A stretch of 64,000 nucleotides of DNA from Sphingobacterium bambusae (GCF_033955345.1 NZ_CP138332.1:2542001-2606000), one strand, 5' to 3'; positions 27,438 to 37,264 are shown, counted from the first letter of the stretch. Numbers and translations are program-made. Notes: generated by a model not told the origin, from the letters alone.

Positions 27438-28280
27438 ATGCATATCCGTGTTAAGTTATTTACAAAAACGAAGAATCTAGCATTTCTGTGGGCTATGCTT
27501 TTATTAATCACATCTTGTGGCGCCCCGGTGCGACGTCACGAAGGCCTTCTATTGGATTCTCCACATGTGGAACCAAATCGACCGGACAGTGTCCTTTTCA
27601 GCAATAACCGGATACGCATTTCCAAAATAGATTCCGCGAGCTATTTCCAAGGTAGGGAGACACGCACGCAACCTCAAGATAGCCTTCCTTACCTAGAAAA
27701 TTTGGACGAGGTGAAGCGACGTTTAATGGGGCGTGTCATCTTCGGCGCATCGAGCTACCTCAACGGACTAAGTAGCGTCGATACCGCAGTCGATGGGGCA
27801 AGCCTTTATCTCGTACGTTTTGCTAATGGCGACTCGCTGACGTTCCGCGAAAAACCTGAGTTTACGGAGATTGGCTTCGTTCGTTATTATCCAACCGAGG
27901 ATGTTCTTGTTTTTGAAGGAGGCCACTCTTCCGACTATGCCGTGGATCTCCGAAATGGCTTGGTTGGCCCAGAACTTGTCGGCAACCCTAGTTACATCGT
28001 CCAATCGCCAAGTGCGAAATTTCGGCTGAACGGATGGTTTCCGGGGCAGGAATGCTCGAGCTACTTCATTCAGCGAAAGACCAAAACCGGCTATCAAAAA
28101 TACGAGGACATCCCCCTTCACCTTACGGAGGAAAATTTTGACCTATGTACGATTGTCGATAGCAGATGGGCTTCCGACAGCACGCTGTTCTTTCGAAATA
28201 CCTATTTCGATGGGTTTAAGGATCAGCGATCCGGCTTTTTCAAATTACTCATTCTTGACAACGAAGAGCATTCACAGTAG
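27438..28280 (+). CDS. Lipoprotein of unknown function
   Basis: 280 aa. Signal peptide with lipobox LLITSC (Cys about 27) followed by GAPVRRHEG. The body is beta-rich (YLVRFANGDSLTFREKPEFTEIGFVRYYPTEDVLVFEGGHSSDYAVDLRNG), with a repeating pattern like a WD/beta-propeller half, but no family is recognised. It lies 84 bp after the barrel gene and may share its transcript. Convergent with the GH1 gene. Confidence 0.75.
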   Translation: MHIRVKLFTKTKNLAFLWAMLLLITSCGAPVRRHEGLLLDSPHVEPNRPDSVLFSNNRIRISKIDSASYFQGRETRTQPQDSLPYLENLDEVKRRLMGRVIFGASSYLNGLSSVDTAVDGASLYLVRFANGDSLTFREKPEFTEIGFVRYYPTEDVLVFEGGHSSDYAVDLRNGLVGPELVGNPSYIVQSPSAKFRLNGWFPGQECSSYFIQRKTKTGYQKYEDIPLHLTEENFDLCTIVDSRWASDSTLFFRNTYFDGFKDQRSGFFKLLILDNEEHSQ

Positions 28281-28384
28281 CTCTCCTTCTCAGCTAAGGC
28301 CGAGCTCGCAGCCCAACCAAACGCAAGTCTCCAAGGTTTTGGCGAGCCGACCTATCCCTTTGGCCGGAACTCGATAAAACTACA

Positions 28385-29725
28385 CTAAGCGGGAGCGATG
28401 AAGTTTGCATACCACTGTCCGGATGACTTCACGATACGTTTTTGCGTTTCGAAATCGACGTGTACCAATCCAAATCTGGGGTAGTAACCCTCCGCCCATT
28501 CGAAGTTATCCAAGAATGTCCAAACAAAGTACCCACGGACATCCACCCCCTCTTGCTTTGCGCGAAGCACCTGCCTCAAGGCATCCTGTAGATACTGGCG
28601 CCTTTGCACATCGTCCACCTTGCCGTCCACAACCTGATCGGTAAAAGCCGCGCCATTTTCCGTGATGATCAACGGCGGAATATTAGAATAGGCACTATAT
28701 TTCTGCAAAATATGGTAAATGGACTCCGGATACACCTCCCAGTTCATTGCCGTCATGGCTACTTTCCGCTCTTTGGCGCTTACAATTTTCGCCTGCAAGA
28801 AAGGAACGAACAAGGCATAGCGTATAATCTCCCGGGTATAATTTTGTAATCCTATGAAATCCATATCAAACTTGAGATCGGCCTCATCATGTTGTTTGAT
28901 ATGTTTTTCGATCCGTCGCAGCACCTTGATCTCACTTGTCGGATAGCCCATTCCCAAGAGTGGCTCAATAAAAAGCCTATTCAGTAAGACATCCGCTTTT
29001 CTAGCGGCAATGATATCGCGTTCACGATTGCTGAAAGGTTCGACATGTGAACAGGAGAAGGTTGTTCCCACCATACTATCCTGCTGTAGGGATTTAATAA
29101 TACGTGCTCCATGCGCCTGCGACAGAGCCGCATGATGCGCCACGGCCAAAAAGTTATCCAAGCCCTTTTTACCAGGTGCATGAACACCGAAGAAGTAGCC
29201 CGCTGCGCTAAATACCGTAGGCTCATTAAGCACCATCCAATGCTTGACACGATCGCCAAAATATTTGACGCAAAGACCTACATAGTCTCCAAACCAGTCT
29301 TTGACCGCTCTATTCACCCAGCCTCCGCGCAACTCGAGAGCATGTGGTAAATCCCAATGGTAGAGCGTGAGCCAAGGTTGAATACCGAGCTCCAATGCAA
29401 GATCAATAAGACGATTATAGAAATCGACACCTTCCTGATTGATGGTTCCTGTACCTAATGGCATGATTCGGCTCCAGGATATGGAAAAGCGGTAATGCCG
29501 AATATGCATCCGATGCATTAATCGAAGGTCTTCAATATAACGGTTGTAGAAATCACAGGCGATATCTCCCGTATGATTTTGGAATATTTTATTCTTTTTC
29601 TGCACGAACACATCCCATATAGAAAGCCCTTTACCATCGTGCTCATGAGCTCCTTCTATTTGATAGGCAGCCGTAGAAACGCCCCAGACAAATGTATTGC
29701 CAAAGGCTTCCTTAGTTAAATGCAT
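28385..29725 (-). CDS. GH1 family beta-glucosidase
   Basis: 446 aa, standard length for glycoside hydrolase family 1. The acid/base motif NEP is at 167-169 (Glu168) and the nucleophile motif ITENG has Glu356. The N-terminal signature FVWGVSTAAYQIEGA, the subsite element LYHWDLPHAL and the C-terminal WTFLDNFEWAEGY are all intact. No signal peptide, so it acts in the cytoplasm on imported beta-glucosides or similar disaccharides. Isolated gene; not coupled to a SusCD pair. Confidence 0.95.
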   Translation of the reverse strand: MHLTKEAFGNTFVWGVSTAAYQIEGAHEHDGKGLSIWDVFVQKKNKIFQNHTGDIACDFYNRYIEDLRLMHRMHIRHYRFSISWSRIMPLGTGTINQEGVDFYNRLIDLALELGIQPWLTLYHWDLPHALELRGGWVNRAVKDWFGDYVGLCVKYFGDRVKHWMVLNEPTVFSAAGYFFGVHAPGKKGLDNFLAVAHHAALSQAHGARIIKSLQQDSMVGTTFSCSHVEPFSNRERDIIAARKADVLLNRLFIEPLLGMGYPTSEIKVLRRIEKHIKQHDEADLKFDMDFIGLQNYTREIIRYALFVPFLQAKIVSAKERKVAMTAMNWEVYPESIYHILQKYSAYSNIPPLIITENGAAFTDQVVDGKVDDVQRRQYLQDALRQVLRAKQEGVDVRGYFVWTFLDNFEWAEGYYPRFGLVHVDFETQKRIVKSSGQWYANFIAPA

Positions 29726-30060
29726 GAATCGTTTTGGATTTATTGATTCGTATCTTTAACAAGAATCCGTATTTCACATTCCCCATCTATCTATTACGCA
29801 GGCTTGATTTTTTGAGACCTAAGCGGAGAATAAAAAGAGGAAAACTGGTTTAAAAACAAACGGAAAACAATGCGCTGGAAGAAGTACGTTATCTTTTTCA
29901 TCATCTATATTGTTTTACTGAACCATACTTAATTTACACTTACCAAGTTACGCATAAAAAACATAAACACCACATAAACAAAACATTAAGTTTGTATTAA
30001 CAAGAGTCTTACTTAAAACTGTCCTAATCAAGTTCAACCGCCACCTACTGGGCGCTATTC
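29726..30060. other. 335-bp intergenic region upstream of GH1
   Basis: AT-rich. It should contain the GH1 promoter, but no TAnnTTTG box is seen on the minus strand. On the plus strand it holds a 20-codon frame that encodes a single hydrophobic helix (29870-29932) and it ends in a strong hairpin (30051-30082). Confidence 0.5.
29870..29932 (+). CDS. Possible 20-residue membrane peptide
   Basis: ATG to TAA frame encoding 20 residues. It begins MRWKK (positive charges), continues with about 12 hydrophobic residues (VIFFIIYIVLL) and ends NHT. This is the plan of a single-span small membrane protein or type I toxin-like peptide. A GGAAAAC stretch precedes it and a hairpin with a following T tract lies 118 nt downstream on the same strand. 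No clear promoter. It may be a chance frame in AT-rich DNA. Confidence 0.22.
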   Translation: MRWKKYVIFFIIYIVLLNHT

Positions 30061-30082
30061 TTATCGAGCCGATAATAGCGCC
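30051..30082. terminator. Hairpin overlapping the stop of the MBL-fold gene
   Basis: Long stem: GGCGCTA / TAGCGCC outside, TTATCG / CGATAA inside, with a 3-nt bulge (TTC) and a 3-nt loop. On the plus strand GATTTTTG follows. The hairpin includes the last codons and the stop of the minus-strand MBL gene at 30061, so it can act as terminator for both directions. Confidence 0.6.
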
Positions 30083-31290
30083 GATTTTTGCTTTACATGT
30101 AAGTCTTCTTCATCCAATACATACACCTGATAGCTATCTCCATGTGGATAAACCCGAATGACTACATGTCCTTGCATGGACTGATAACCTTTTTGAAACC
30201 ATGGTCCATAAGTAGCAACGGTCTCTGGATGCATATTCGTCGCATAGATCAATCGTTCTCCGATATTTCCCAACGTCTTTAGGCGATAATAAACCTCCTG
30301 TCCTGGTTGGTCAGAACTGTAGACCTGCTGCACGACGACCCGAGGGTTTAGTGTACCCAGTAACGTGGCATTGTTAGCATCACGATTTCCATGATGATCA
30401 AGCACCATGGCATCCACCTCACCCACTACAGCGGCAATCGGCGATTCCACATCAAACCAATTCGGCAACAGCCCGTCTTGGAGCCCCGTATTGTCAGCTC
30501 CATTGTAATAATCAAAGCGCCCATACGAGATTTTAAATGCCATACTCAGGGGATTCTCATTATATTTCCCTTTGTAATAAGCAAGCATATCTTCGGCGGA
30601 GAAGAGCGTATCGACCTTTTGTGTTTTTGGATTCCAAATCGATGCATTGTTCTTGACATTTAGCATATGGAAGGAAGGATACTGCTCAGGTGCTATCTTT
30701 AAACGAATTTGATCGTGCTGTCCTACTACCAGCTGCTCTACCCGAAGTTCTTTTGAAGCACGCATATAATCTGCAAAATATTCATCGCCGGATAGAATCT
30801 TCGAGAGATCCGCGGGAAAATCATATTTGGGATAATCTCTATCAATCAGCGTGCCGACAGGGAGCTTCGCCAACAGTTCCGGCACCGCCCCATAATGGTC
30901 GCTGTGGAAATGACTGACAATCAAATAATCGAGCGTGTCGGATGAACGAATACCGACGTTCATTTTTTCGATATACCAAGTAATCCGTTCTGCCACCGAC
31001 ATCGTTTGGTCCGGAAGGGAAGAGGTAGCTTTCAATGGAAAATTAGTCCGCTCAAATTGTTCCTTATCTACCGTCCCTGCATCCAGCAGCACGGTAGTTC
31101 CATCAGGTAACTTTAACCATGTACTGTTGCCCTCTCCCGTATTGATATGATGAATATCCAAAAATCCTGGGGACCACATGGGTAAGGTATCTTGTACATC
31201 GACAGCCGAAAGACTTGTTTGCTGCAGAGGTTCTGCAGTATGCAGTTCAAGTCCAATCCATAGACACAGTGTCAATAAAAGTGATTTCAT
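30061..31290 (-). CDS. Exported metallo-beta-lactamase-fold hydrolase (ComEC/Rec2-like)
   Basis: 409 aa. Signal peptide (LLLTLCLWIGLELHTAEP), then a ComEC-type metallo-beta-lactamase domain: DIHHINTGEGNSTWLKLPDGTTVLLDAG, the metal motif HFHSDH at 127-132, and a later DHHGNRD (298-304). No membrane channel domain, so it is a periplasmic stand-alone hydrolase. Starts 4 bp after the GDPD stop, in the unit downstream of a SusCD pair. The family hydrolyses phosphoesters or nucleic acids in some cases; the substrate here is unknown, but the phosphodiesterase partner suggests phosphodiester turnover. Confidence 0.87.
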   Translation of the reverse strand: MKSLLLTLCLWIGLELHTAEPLQQTSLSAVDVQDTLPMWSPGFLDIHHINTGEGNSTWLKLPDGTTVLLDAGTVDKEQFERTNFPLKATSSLPDQTMSVAERITWYIEKMNVGIRSSDTLDYLIVSHFHSDHYGAVPELLAKLPVGTLIDRDYPKYDFPADLSKILSGDEYFADYMRASKELRVEQLVVGQHDQIRLKIAPEQYPSFHMLNVKNNASIWNPKTQKVDTLFSAEDMLAYYKGKYNENPLSMAFKISYGRFDYYNGADNTGLQDGLLPNWFDVESPIAAVVGEVDAMVLDHHGNRDANNATLLGTLNPRVVVQQVYSSDQPGQEVYYRLKTLGNIGERLIYATNMHPETVATYGPWFQKGYQSMQGHVVIRVYPHGDSYQVYVLDEEDLHVKQKSALLSAR

Positions 31291-31294
31291 ACGG

Positions 31295-32197
31295 CTAGTT
31301 TATATTATCTCGCTTGCTTTTTAAGTAATCGATCAGGAGTTCAGGTCGATCCGTCTGAATGATATTGACCCCATTATTGAGGTACCAATCGTATATCCGA
31401 CTGTTTTCCAATGCTAAATCATCTTGGTGACCAGCGTTATGCTTTGGCCACAAGGAATTTACCCAAACTTGATAGCCCGCGCTGCGCAACATCTTAAAGT
31501 CGATCATGTTGGACTCATCGTCCCCTACCGTAAATTCAAAACCAAACGGCTTAGCTGCTGCGGTGAAGTTGGCAATCTCCTGTACACCTTCTCCCCTTTC
31601 AAGATGAATAATCGGCATATAATGAATAGAATCTAACATGGCTCCAAGATCGTCACGCACCTTTTCATAAGGCGCCGCTCCTTTAAACAGTACCTCGTCC
31701 AACATGTTTCGGCTCTTTAACATCGGATACACCAGCTGTATATAGTCATACCCTTTATCAAGGTTGAGCAAGGTCTTCCCTTTTGTCAGTTCTAGAATGT
31801 CCTCTAGCCGAGGGATAGACATTTGTGTTGCAATCCCCAAACCATCTCGTAATCGAAAATGCTGAAGCTCCTCCCAAGTGTAGTCGGCGGCTCTTCCTTT
31901 CCCCGTTGTCGTTCGGTCAATCAATTTATCGTGCATCAACACCAATACACTGTCTTTTGTCATTGCTAAATCGATCTCCACCATATCTATCCCTTTTACT
32001 ATGGCCAATTTAACCGCCCAAACAGAATTCTCTGGCGCATTACGCCAATCGCCGCGATGGGCCACCACCATAACCTGATTCGATTTTTTGAAGGCGGTCA
32101 AGGAGGAGATTGGCCTTCCATAATTTGCAGAAATTTGTCCTTTACAGGCGATGGCAATTAATAATCCAGTAAGTAGAGAAAATAGTCGATAGTTCAT
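31295..32197 (-). CDS. Glycerophosphodiester phosphodiesterase family lipoprotein
   Basis: 300 aa. Lipobox LIAIAC (Cys18), then a GDPD TIM-barrel with the key residues: HRG at 47-49, PENS with Glu56 and Asn57, EID with Glu74 and Asp76, and His89 in LMHD. The C-terminal strand GVNIIQTDRPELLIDYL is typical. It would cleave glycerophosphodiesters or similar esters at the cell envelope. It forms a tight pair with the MBL-fold hydrolase and lies downstream of SusD, with a terminator-like hairpin between them. Confidence 0.93.
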   Translation of the reverse strand: MNYRLFSLLTGLLIAIACKGQISANYGRPISSLTAFKKSNQVMVVAHRGDWRNAPENSVWAVKLAIVKGIDMVEIDLAMTKDSVLVLMHDKLIDRTTTGKGRAADYTWEELQHFRLRDGLGIATQMSIPRLEDILELTKGKTLLNLDKGYDYIQLVYPMLKSRNMLDEVLFKGAAPYEKVRDDLGAMLDSIHYMPIIHLERGEGVQEIANFTAAAKPFGFEFTVGDDESNMIDFKMLRSAGYQVWVNSLWPKHNAGHQDDLALENSRIYDWYLNNGVNIIQTDRPELLIDYLKSKRDNIN

Positions 32198-32226
32198 TTA
32201 AAAAAGGTTTAGATATAAAAAATGAG

Positions 32227-32252
32227 GGGCACAAGCGATATGGCCTGTGCCC
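32227..32252 (-). terminator. Terminator between SusD and the GDPD gene
   Basis: GGGCACA / TGTGCCC stem with an inner GC pair and a loop, 12 nt after the SusD stop. On the minus strand it is followed by CTCATTTTTTAT. It should cut or reduce read-through into the phosphodiesterase genes, which start 30 nt further on. Confidence 0.7.
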
Positions 32253-32264
32253 ACTTTATTTGTG

Positions 32265-33716
32265 TTAATTATAGCCTGTATTTTGCAAGGTAGCCGGATC
32301 TGCATTGATCTGACTTTGCGGAATGGGTTGCACCAAATGGTTTGCATTGATCCGAATATTCTGGAAGCCTGGTGTTCGTGAAAAATAAGCATTCATCACT
32401 TCAATAGCTCGATCTGTACGAATAAGGTCAAACCAACGGTGTCCCTCACCAACAAACTCTAGTCTTCGCTCCAAAGATATCGCCTCACGCAAGGTCGATT
32501 GGTCTGTAGTATTCGTTGGACTGGTCAACCCAGCTCGAAAGCGCACCTGATCCAATAATTCCGCAACGCGTGCAGGATTTCTATTTGGCGCTTCGTTATA
32601 GCACTCAGCCAACATAAGCAACACGTCAGGATAACGCAATACAGCCACATTACTGCCACCGTCCACTGGATCATTTGACGTCTGCCTGAATTTACGGGTG
32701 AAAACCACGCCATTGTTCCTCAGCCCAACATAGGCTTGTCGGCGTAGATCTTGCTGGCTATACAGTTCGTACATTTCGCGGGTAGGTAGGTTGTGTCCTT
32801 TGGCACCGCCAACCGACCCCGAGGGACTGAAGAGCTGAAATGCGAGACTGCCCTCGGTGTTTCCGTTTACACCGGAAGCAAACTGCACGCTAAAGATCAT
32901 CTCTTGGTTATTCTTATTGCTTGGGTCAAACACGTCCTCCGGATCGGGAAGCAAGCGGTATCCCAACGACAGCACTTGATTCAGCACAACGATGGCTTCA
33001 TCATACTGCCGGAGTGTGAGCAACACCTTCCCCTGCAGGGCTAACGCGGCACCAAGAGTCGCGCGTGCTTGTCGATCTGCATTTGGAGGGAGCAGGGCAA
33101 CACTCTCCGCCAAATCGGAAAGAATTTGCCTATACACCTCTGCACGAGGTGTACGCCCTTGGCCGAAATATTCATTGACATTGGTCGTTTCATTGATGAC
33201 CAGCGGCACATCGCCAAACACCCGAACCAAATTAAAATAGGAAAGTGCCCGAAGAAAAAGCATCTCCCCTCGGCGATGATTTTTTATCGTCTCATCCATC
33301 ATAACGGGCTCGATGCGGTTAAGAATGACATTACACTGCTGGATACCTCGATAGGTATGTGTCCAAGCGCTATTTACCACGGTATTGAGCGCAATAGTGC
33401 TGAAAAGATCCAGTTGTCCGTAGTTCCCTCCATCGTTTGCAGGCACCTCACTATACGTATTGTCCGACGGTATTTCACCGAGAACAATAAGACCACTCCC
33501 ATATTGACCTTGCCGCTGCAAAAGACCATAAGCGCCATTTACACCCGCATTTATCTGCGACTCATTGTTATAAAAATTTGTCACCGTTCGCTGTGTAACG
33601 GGCACTAGGTCAAGAACATTTTCCGAGCAGGCAGCAAGTAGGCAGGGCAATATCAACATCATTACCCATCTGCCAACATATTTATTTTTCATCGTCTTAT
33701 GCATTAAGTATTTCAT
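32265..33716 (-). CDS. RagB/SusD family nutrient-binding lipoprotein
   Basis: 483 aa. Lipobox LLAACS; N-terminal SusD region (TNFYNNESQINAGVNGAYGLL), helices FLRALSYFNLVRVFGDVPL, and C-terminal ISLERRLEFVGEGHRWFDLIRTD. The start at 33716 keeps the 13-bp gap to SusC that the other pairs show; an ATG at 33692 would give a shorter n-region and is also possible. Fourth gene of the ECF-FecR-SusC-SusD unit. Confidence 0.95.
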   Translation of the reverse strand: MKYLMHKTMKNKYVGRWVMMLILPCLLAACSENVLDLVPVTQRTVTNFYNNESQINAGVNGAYGLLQRQGQYGSGLIVLGEIPSDNTYSEVPANDGGNYGQLDLFSTIALNTVVNSAWTHTYRGIQQCNVILNRIEPVMMDETIKNHRRGEMLFLRALSYFNLVRVFGDVPLVINETTNVNEYFGQGRTPRAEVYRQILSDLAESVALLPPNADRQARATLGAALALQGKVLLTLRQYDEAIVVLNQVLSLGYRLLPDPEDVFDPSNKNNQEMIFSVQFASGVNGNTEGSLAFQLFSPSGSVGGAKGHNLPTREMYELYSQQDLRRQAYVGLRNNGVVFTRKFRQTSNDPVDGGSNVAVLRYPDVLLMLAECYNEAPNRNPARVAELLDQVRFRAGLTSPTNTTDQSTLREAISLERRLEFVGEGHRWFDLIRTDRAIEVMNAYFSRTPGFQNIRINANHLVQPIPQSQINADPATLQNTGYN

Positions 33717-33729
33717 TTATAAATCCGAA

Positions 33730-36700
33730 TTAGAGGGTCAAGTTCAACCCAACCAAAAATGTACGTGCAACGGGATAATTTGAGTTATCATACCCTTGTG
33801 TAAGGGGATTATCGGTAGACGCATCGACACTAAATCCTTTGTAAGGTGTTATCGTAAACAGGTTATTTGCCGAAGCATACAATTGTAGACGCGATAGACC
33901 AATCATCCGTGCCGCTTTTTCAGCTAGAGAATAAGACAGTCGAACATCCCTCAAGCGCAGATAGTTTGCGTTATCGAAGAAGACATTCGAAGCTCTTGTT
34001 TCACGACGGTTGTTGGAGAAATTACCAAGATTCGGAGTGGCATACGTTCCGTTGGGATTGTTGACCGGATGATAGCGATTATCAAAATAATCCTGTGATG
34101 GCACGGCAAAACCTTCGCCTACGGAGATAACGGTGGAAAGTACACGACTATAAATCTTCTTTCCGGCTTCCCCTTGCAAGGTAAAGCTCAGATCAAATTG
34201 CTTGTACTTAAAGTTATGGGTAGTTCCGTATAGCAAGGTAGGCGCTCCAGTTCCAAAAGTGGTCTTATCCTGCGCATCAATAACACCATCACCATTGAGA
34301 TCTGCGATAATGTAGTCGCCCACTAGGGTTCCGGCCATGGCAGGCCCTTCGTTAATCTCCGCTTGCGATTTGTAAATGCCGGTTACTTGGTAGCCATACA
34401 TCTGCGCGATAGGTCCACCTACACGCGTTAATGCAAAATTATTGGTCCCCGTAATGATTTGGGTTTGTCCGTCACCCAAAGCCAGCACCTTGTTTCGGTT
34501 TGTGGAAAGATTCGCTGCTGGCTTCCAGCTAACGGCTCCGAGTAATATAGGTTTGTTTGTTCCCAGTTGCAACTCAAATCCCCAGTTTCGCACACGTCCT
34601 ATATTTTGCAAGGAGCTGGTGTATCCCGACTGCCTTGGTACCGGAACCGAAAGGAGTAGATCATTCGTATTGGTTACATAGTAGTCTGCTGAAATATTTA
34701 GGAGGTTATTCACGACATACATGTCAACCCCGACATTGGTCGACTCGGCCACTTCCCACGAAAGGTTAGGATTTGGCGCCGTCCCCAAGCCTACACCTCC
34801 TGCAAGCGCGTCGTTTCCGTCTAGATAATTCTCAATGGACAAGAGTGGATGAGCGCCATATTGCGGAATCTGGTTATTTCCCGTCTTTCCCCAGCTGGCG
34901 CGAAACTTCGCATATTGAATGATCTTGTTATCGGTATTAAAAAAAGATTCCTCGCTCAGCGTCCAACCGGCGGATACCGCGGGGAAAACACTCCATTTTG
35001 TATTAGCTCCAAAACGGGAGGACCCATCCCGCCTGATGGATCCAGAAATCAAGTAACGGTTGTCGTAGTTGTAGTTGATACGACCGAAATAAGACAGCAT
35101 GGTCCATTCCGTCTGCGGTTGCAAAACCTGAAAGCTCGTTCCGCCCATCACATTTCGTAATTGGTCGTCTTGAAAGTTAAACGCATTAATTGCCGTTGTG
35201 CTCAAGTACTCATATTGGTAGGAATGTCCTGCTATAGCCTCCAAATTATTCACGCCAAATGTTTGCACGTACGAAAGGATATTCTCCGTCAAAAAATTCT
35301 TTCTCAAGATCGTTCCACTCGACGCTCGAGTGGCATCAGGAGCAGCTTGTCGATAGGTTCCAACAGTCGATGGATCGAACATGCGGCTACTGATCGCCGA
35401 ATAGTCTCCGCCCAACGAAGTTTTAAACGTCAATCCCTTTAAAAGATCAACCGACAAATAGGTGTTTCCAAACAACTTGAACTCATCTCTCGTATTATCG
35501 ATCATCTGTATCATCGCTAAGGGGTTTTCTCCCAAGGCTCCATCTGTGGGCGTATTCTCACGAATCTGCTGCGAGATATTTAAATCACCTGCGGCATCAT
35601 AAGGCGCAAAGAAAGGATAGCTGATCATGGCGATTGCCAGCGGATCGGTTTCCCATGACCCGTTGTTGTTGAACAAGTTTCGCTTATTGTAGGAAGGATT
35701 GGCCGTTAAGCCAAATTTAAACCGCTTCGAGAAATTACTACGGAGGTTGAAGTTCGTCGAATAGCGTTCATAGTCTGATCCGATAATTATTCCGTCCTGT
35801 TTAAAGTAATTACCAATGACAGCATAGTTTGTTTTTTGATCTCCTCCCATGACCGTTAAAGTATGGCTTGTCATGGGAGCTGTGCGGAAGATTTCATTCA
35901 ACCAATTTGTATTGGTCAATCCGGGCTCTCCTGCGAGATATGGAGCGAGGTAGCCTGGGATCAATTCCCGTAACGAAGCTCCTCTGCTACGGCGCGTCTC
36001 TGTATCGTCCGATTCGCTACGATTCACGGGATCTCTAGAGACATAGCCTGTATTCCGAGACTCATACATAAACTGCGCCATATCATACGCATCTACAAAT
36101 TTTACCGCATCAGCACGTTGTTGATATCCCAAAAAAGAGTTTAAACTTACGGTCAGTTTATCGCTACTGCCTTGCTTTGTCTCCACCATGATAACACCGT
36201 TCGCACCGCGAGAACCATAAATAGCTGTCGAGGCTGCATCTTTCAAAAATTCGATAGATTTTATAGTATTAGGATCGATCGCGTTTAGCCCCGTTCCTTC
36301 GGTCATCGGAAACCCATCAATAACGACCAAGGGGTCCGTTCCAGCAGTCAATGTTCCGGTGCCGCGCAACTTTATTTTACTGTTCACACCTGGCATAGCT
36401 GAGCTTTGCACGACCTGAACGCCCGCAGCCCGCCCCGAAATAGCCTCCGCCATTGTGCCTCCAGCATAGGCGGTAACATCCTCCGAGCGTAAAGACGAAA
36501 TCGCCCCGGTGACGCTAGATTTTCGCTGCGTTCCGTATCCCACAACGACGACATCATTCAATAGATTCATCTCCTCCTGCAGGGTGATCTCCATAAGGGA
36601 AGTACTAGAGGCAAAGGCTCTCTCTTGGCTTACAAAGCCTAAAAAACGGATATCTATCAGGCCGCTTGGCTTGGAAGTCTTCAATGTAAACTCTCCGGCG

Positions 36701-37155
36701 TTTCCGGTTCGAGTTGCCGAATTTCCCTGCTGTTCAACGATCGTAACGCCTGCTAATGGTTTTCCATTAGCATCGCTTACCGTACCAGAAATCGTTTGCT
36801 GTCTCGTATTGCTTGCGGCCAATACTTGCACGGACACGCTCCGATTGCCCGTTTTAAAGCGGAGCGGCAACTGTTCGCTGAGGTAATCTAGCACCTGTTG
36901 AAGCGTTTGATTTCTTAGGTTAATGCGCTCTATATATAGTGAGGCGATTTGTTGTTCCGAAACGATAAACGAGTACGCTGATTGCTTCGTTATATCGTTA
37001 AGTATCACCGACAATTTCGTTTTGTTCTGATATGTCAGTGTAATCGGTTTTTGGTTTAATTCTTGAACAAAAGAAATTTTAGATAAGTGTTTTGCCTGTA
37101 CACTATTATTGGCCAAGTACAGGCAAAGAAGACCTATCATACAATAATTTTTCAT
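33730..37155 (-). CDS. SusC/RagA transporter with STN signalling domain
   Basis: 1141 aa. Signal peptide, STN domain (about 30-110, PITLTYQNKTKLSVILNDITK, AYSFIVSEQQIASLYI), CarboxypepD_reg domain (ISGTVSDANGKPLAGVTI), plug (PLVVIDGFPMTEG, SIEFLKDAASTAIYGSRGANG) and barrel ending in FLVGLNLTL. As in FecA-type systems, the STN domain should talk to the FecR encoded upstream. Likely ligand is a phosphate-ester containing compound, judged only from the downstream MBL and GDPD genes. Confidence 0.96.
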   Translation of the reverse strand: MKNYCMIGLLCLYLANNSVQAKHLSKISFVQELNQKPITLTYQNKTKLSVILNDITKQSAYSFIVSEQQIASLYIERINLRNQTLQQVLDYLSEQLPLRFKTGNRSVSVQVLAASNTRQQTISGTVSDANGKPLAGVTIVEQQGNSATRTGNAGEFTLKTSKPSGLIDIRFLGFVSQERAFASSTSLMEITLQEEMNLLNDVVVVGYGTQRKSSVTGAISSLRSEDVTAYAGGTMAEAISGRAAGVQVVQSSAMPGVNSKIKLRGTGTLTAGTDPLVVIDGFPMTEGTGLNAIDPNTIKSIEFLKDAASTAIYGSRGANGVIMVETKQGSSDKLTVSLNSFLGYQQRADAVKFVDAYDMAQFMYESRNTGYVSRDPVNRSESDDTETRRSRGASLRELIPGYLAPYLAGEPGLTNTNWLNEIFRTAPMTSHTLTVMGGDQKTNYAVIGNYFKQDGIIIGSDYERYSTNFNLRSNFSKRFKFGLTANPSYNKRNLFNNNGSWETDPLAIAMISYPFFAPYDAAGDLNISQQIRENTPTDGALGENPLAMIQMIDNTRDEFKLFGNTYLSVDLLKGLTFKTSLGGDYSAISSRMFDPSTVGTYRQAAPDATRASSGTILRKNFLTENILSYVQTFGVNNLEAIAGHSYQYEYLSTTAINAFNFQDDQLRNVMGGTSFQVLQPQTEWTMLSYFGRINYNYDNRYLISGSIRRDGSSRFGANTKWSVFPAVSAGWTLSEESFFNTDNKIIQYAKFRASWGKTGNNQIPQYGAHPLLSIENYLDGNDALAGGVGLGTAPNPNLSWEVAESTNVGVDMYVVNNLLNISADYYVTNTNDLLLSVPVPRQSGYTSSLQNIGRVRNWGFELQLGTNKPILLGAVSWKPAANLSTNRNKVLALGDGQTQIITGTNNFALTRVGGPIAQMYGYQVTGIYKSQAEINEGPAMAGTLVGDYIIADLNGDGVIDAQDKTTFGTGAPTLLYGTTHNFKYKQFDLSFTLQGEAGKKIYSRVLSTVISVGEGFAVPSQDYFDNRYHPVNNPNGTYATPNLGNFSNNRRETRASNVFFDNANYLRLRDVRLSYSLAEKAARMIGLSRLQLYASANNLFTITPYKGFSVDASTDNPLTQGYDNSNYPVARTFLVGLNLTL

Positions 37156-37231
37156 ACATTTGAAAAGTTAAATTATTAATAGTAAGAGTCGCTAACATTT
37201 CGCAGATGTTGCACTCTAAAATTTTTCAGAG

Positions 37232-37252
37232 AGCGTCACACTATGTGATGCT
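37232..37252 (-). terminator. Weak hairpin between FecR and SusC
   Basis: 9-bp stem with one G.T pair (AGCGTCACA / TGTGATGCT) and a 3-nt loop, 13 nt after the FecR stop. A T-rich tract follows only on the plus strand. It may be an attenuator or an mRNA stability element between the regulatory genes and SusC. Confidence 0.35.
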
Positions 37253-37264
37253 TTCTTTTTGCGC

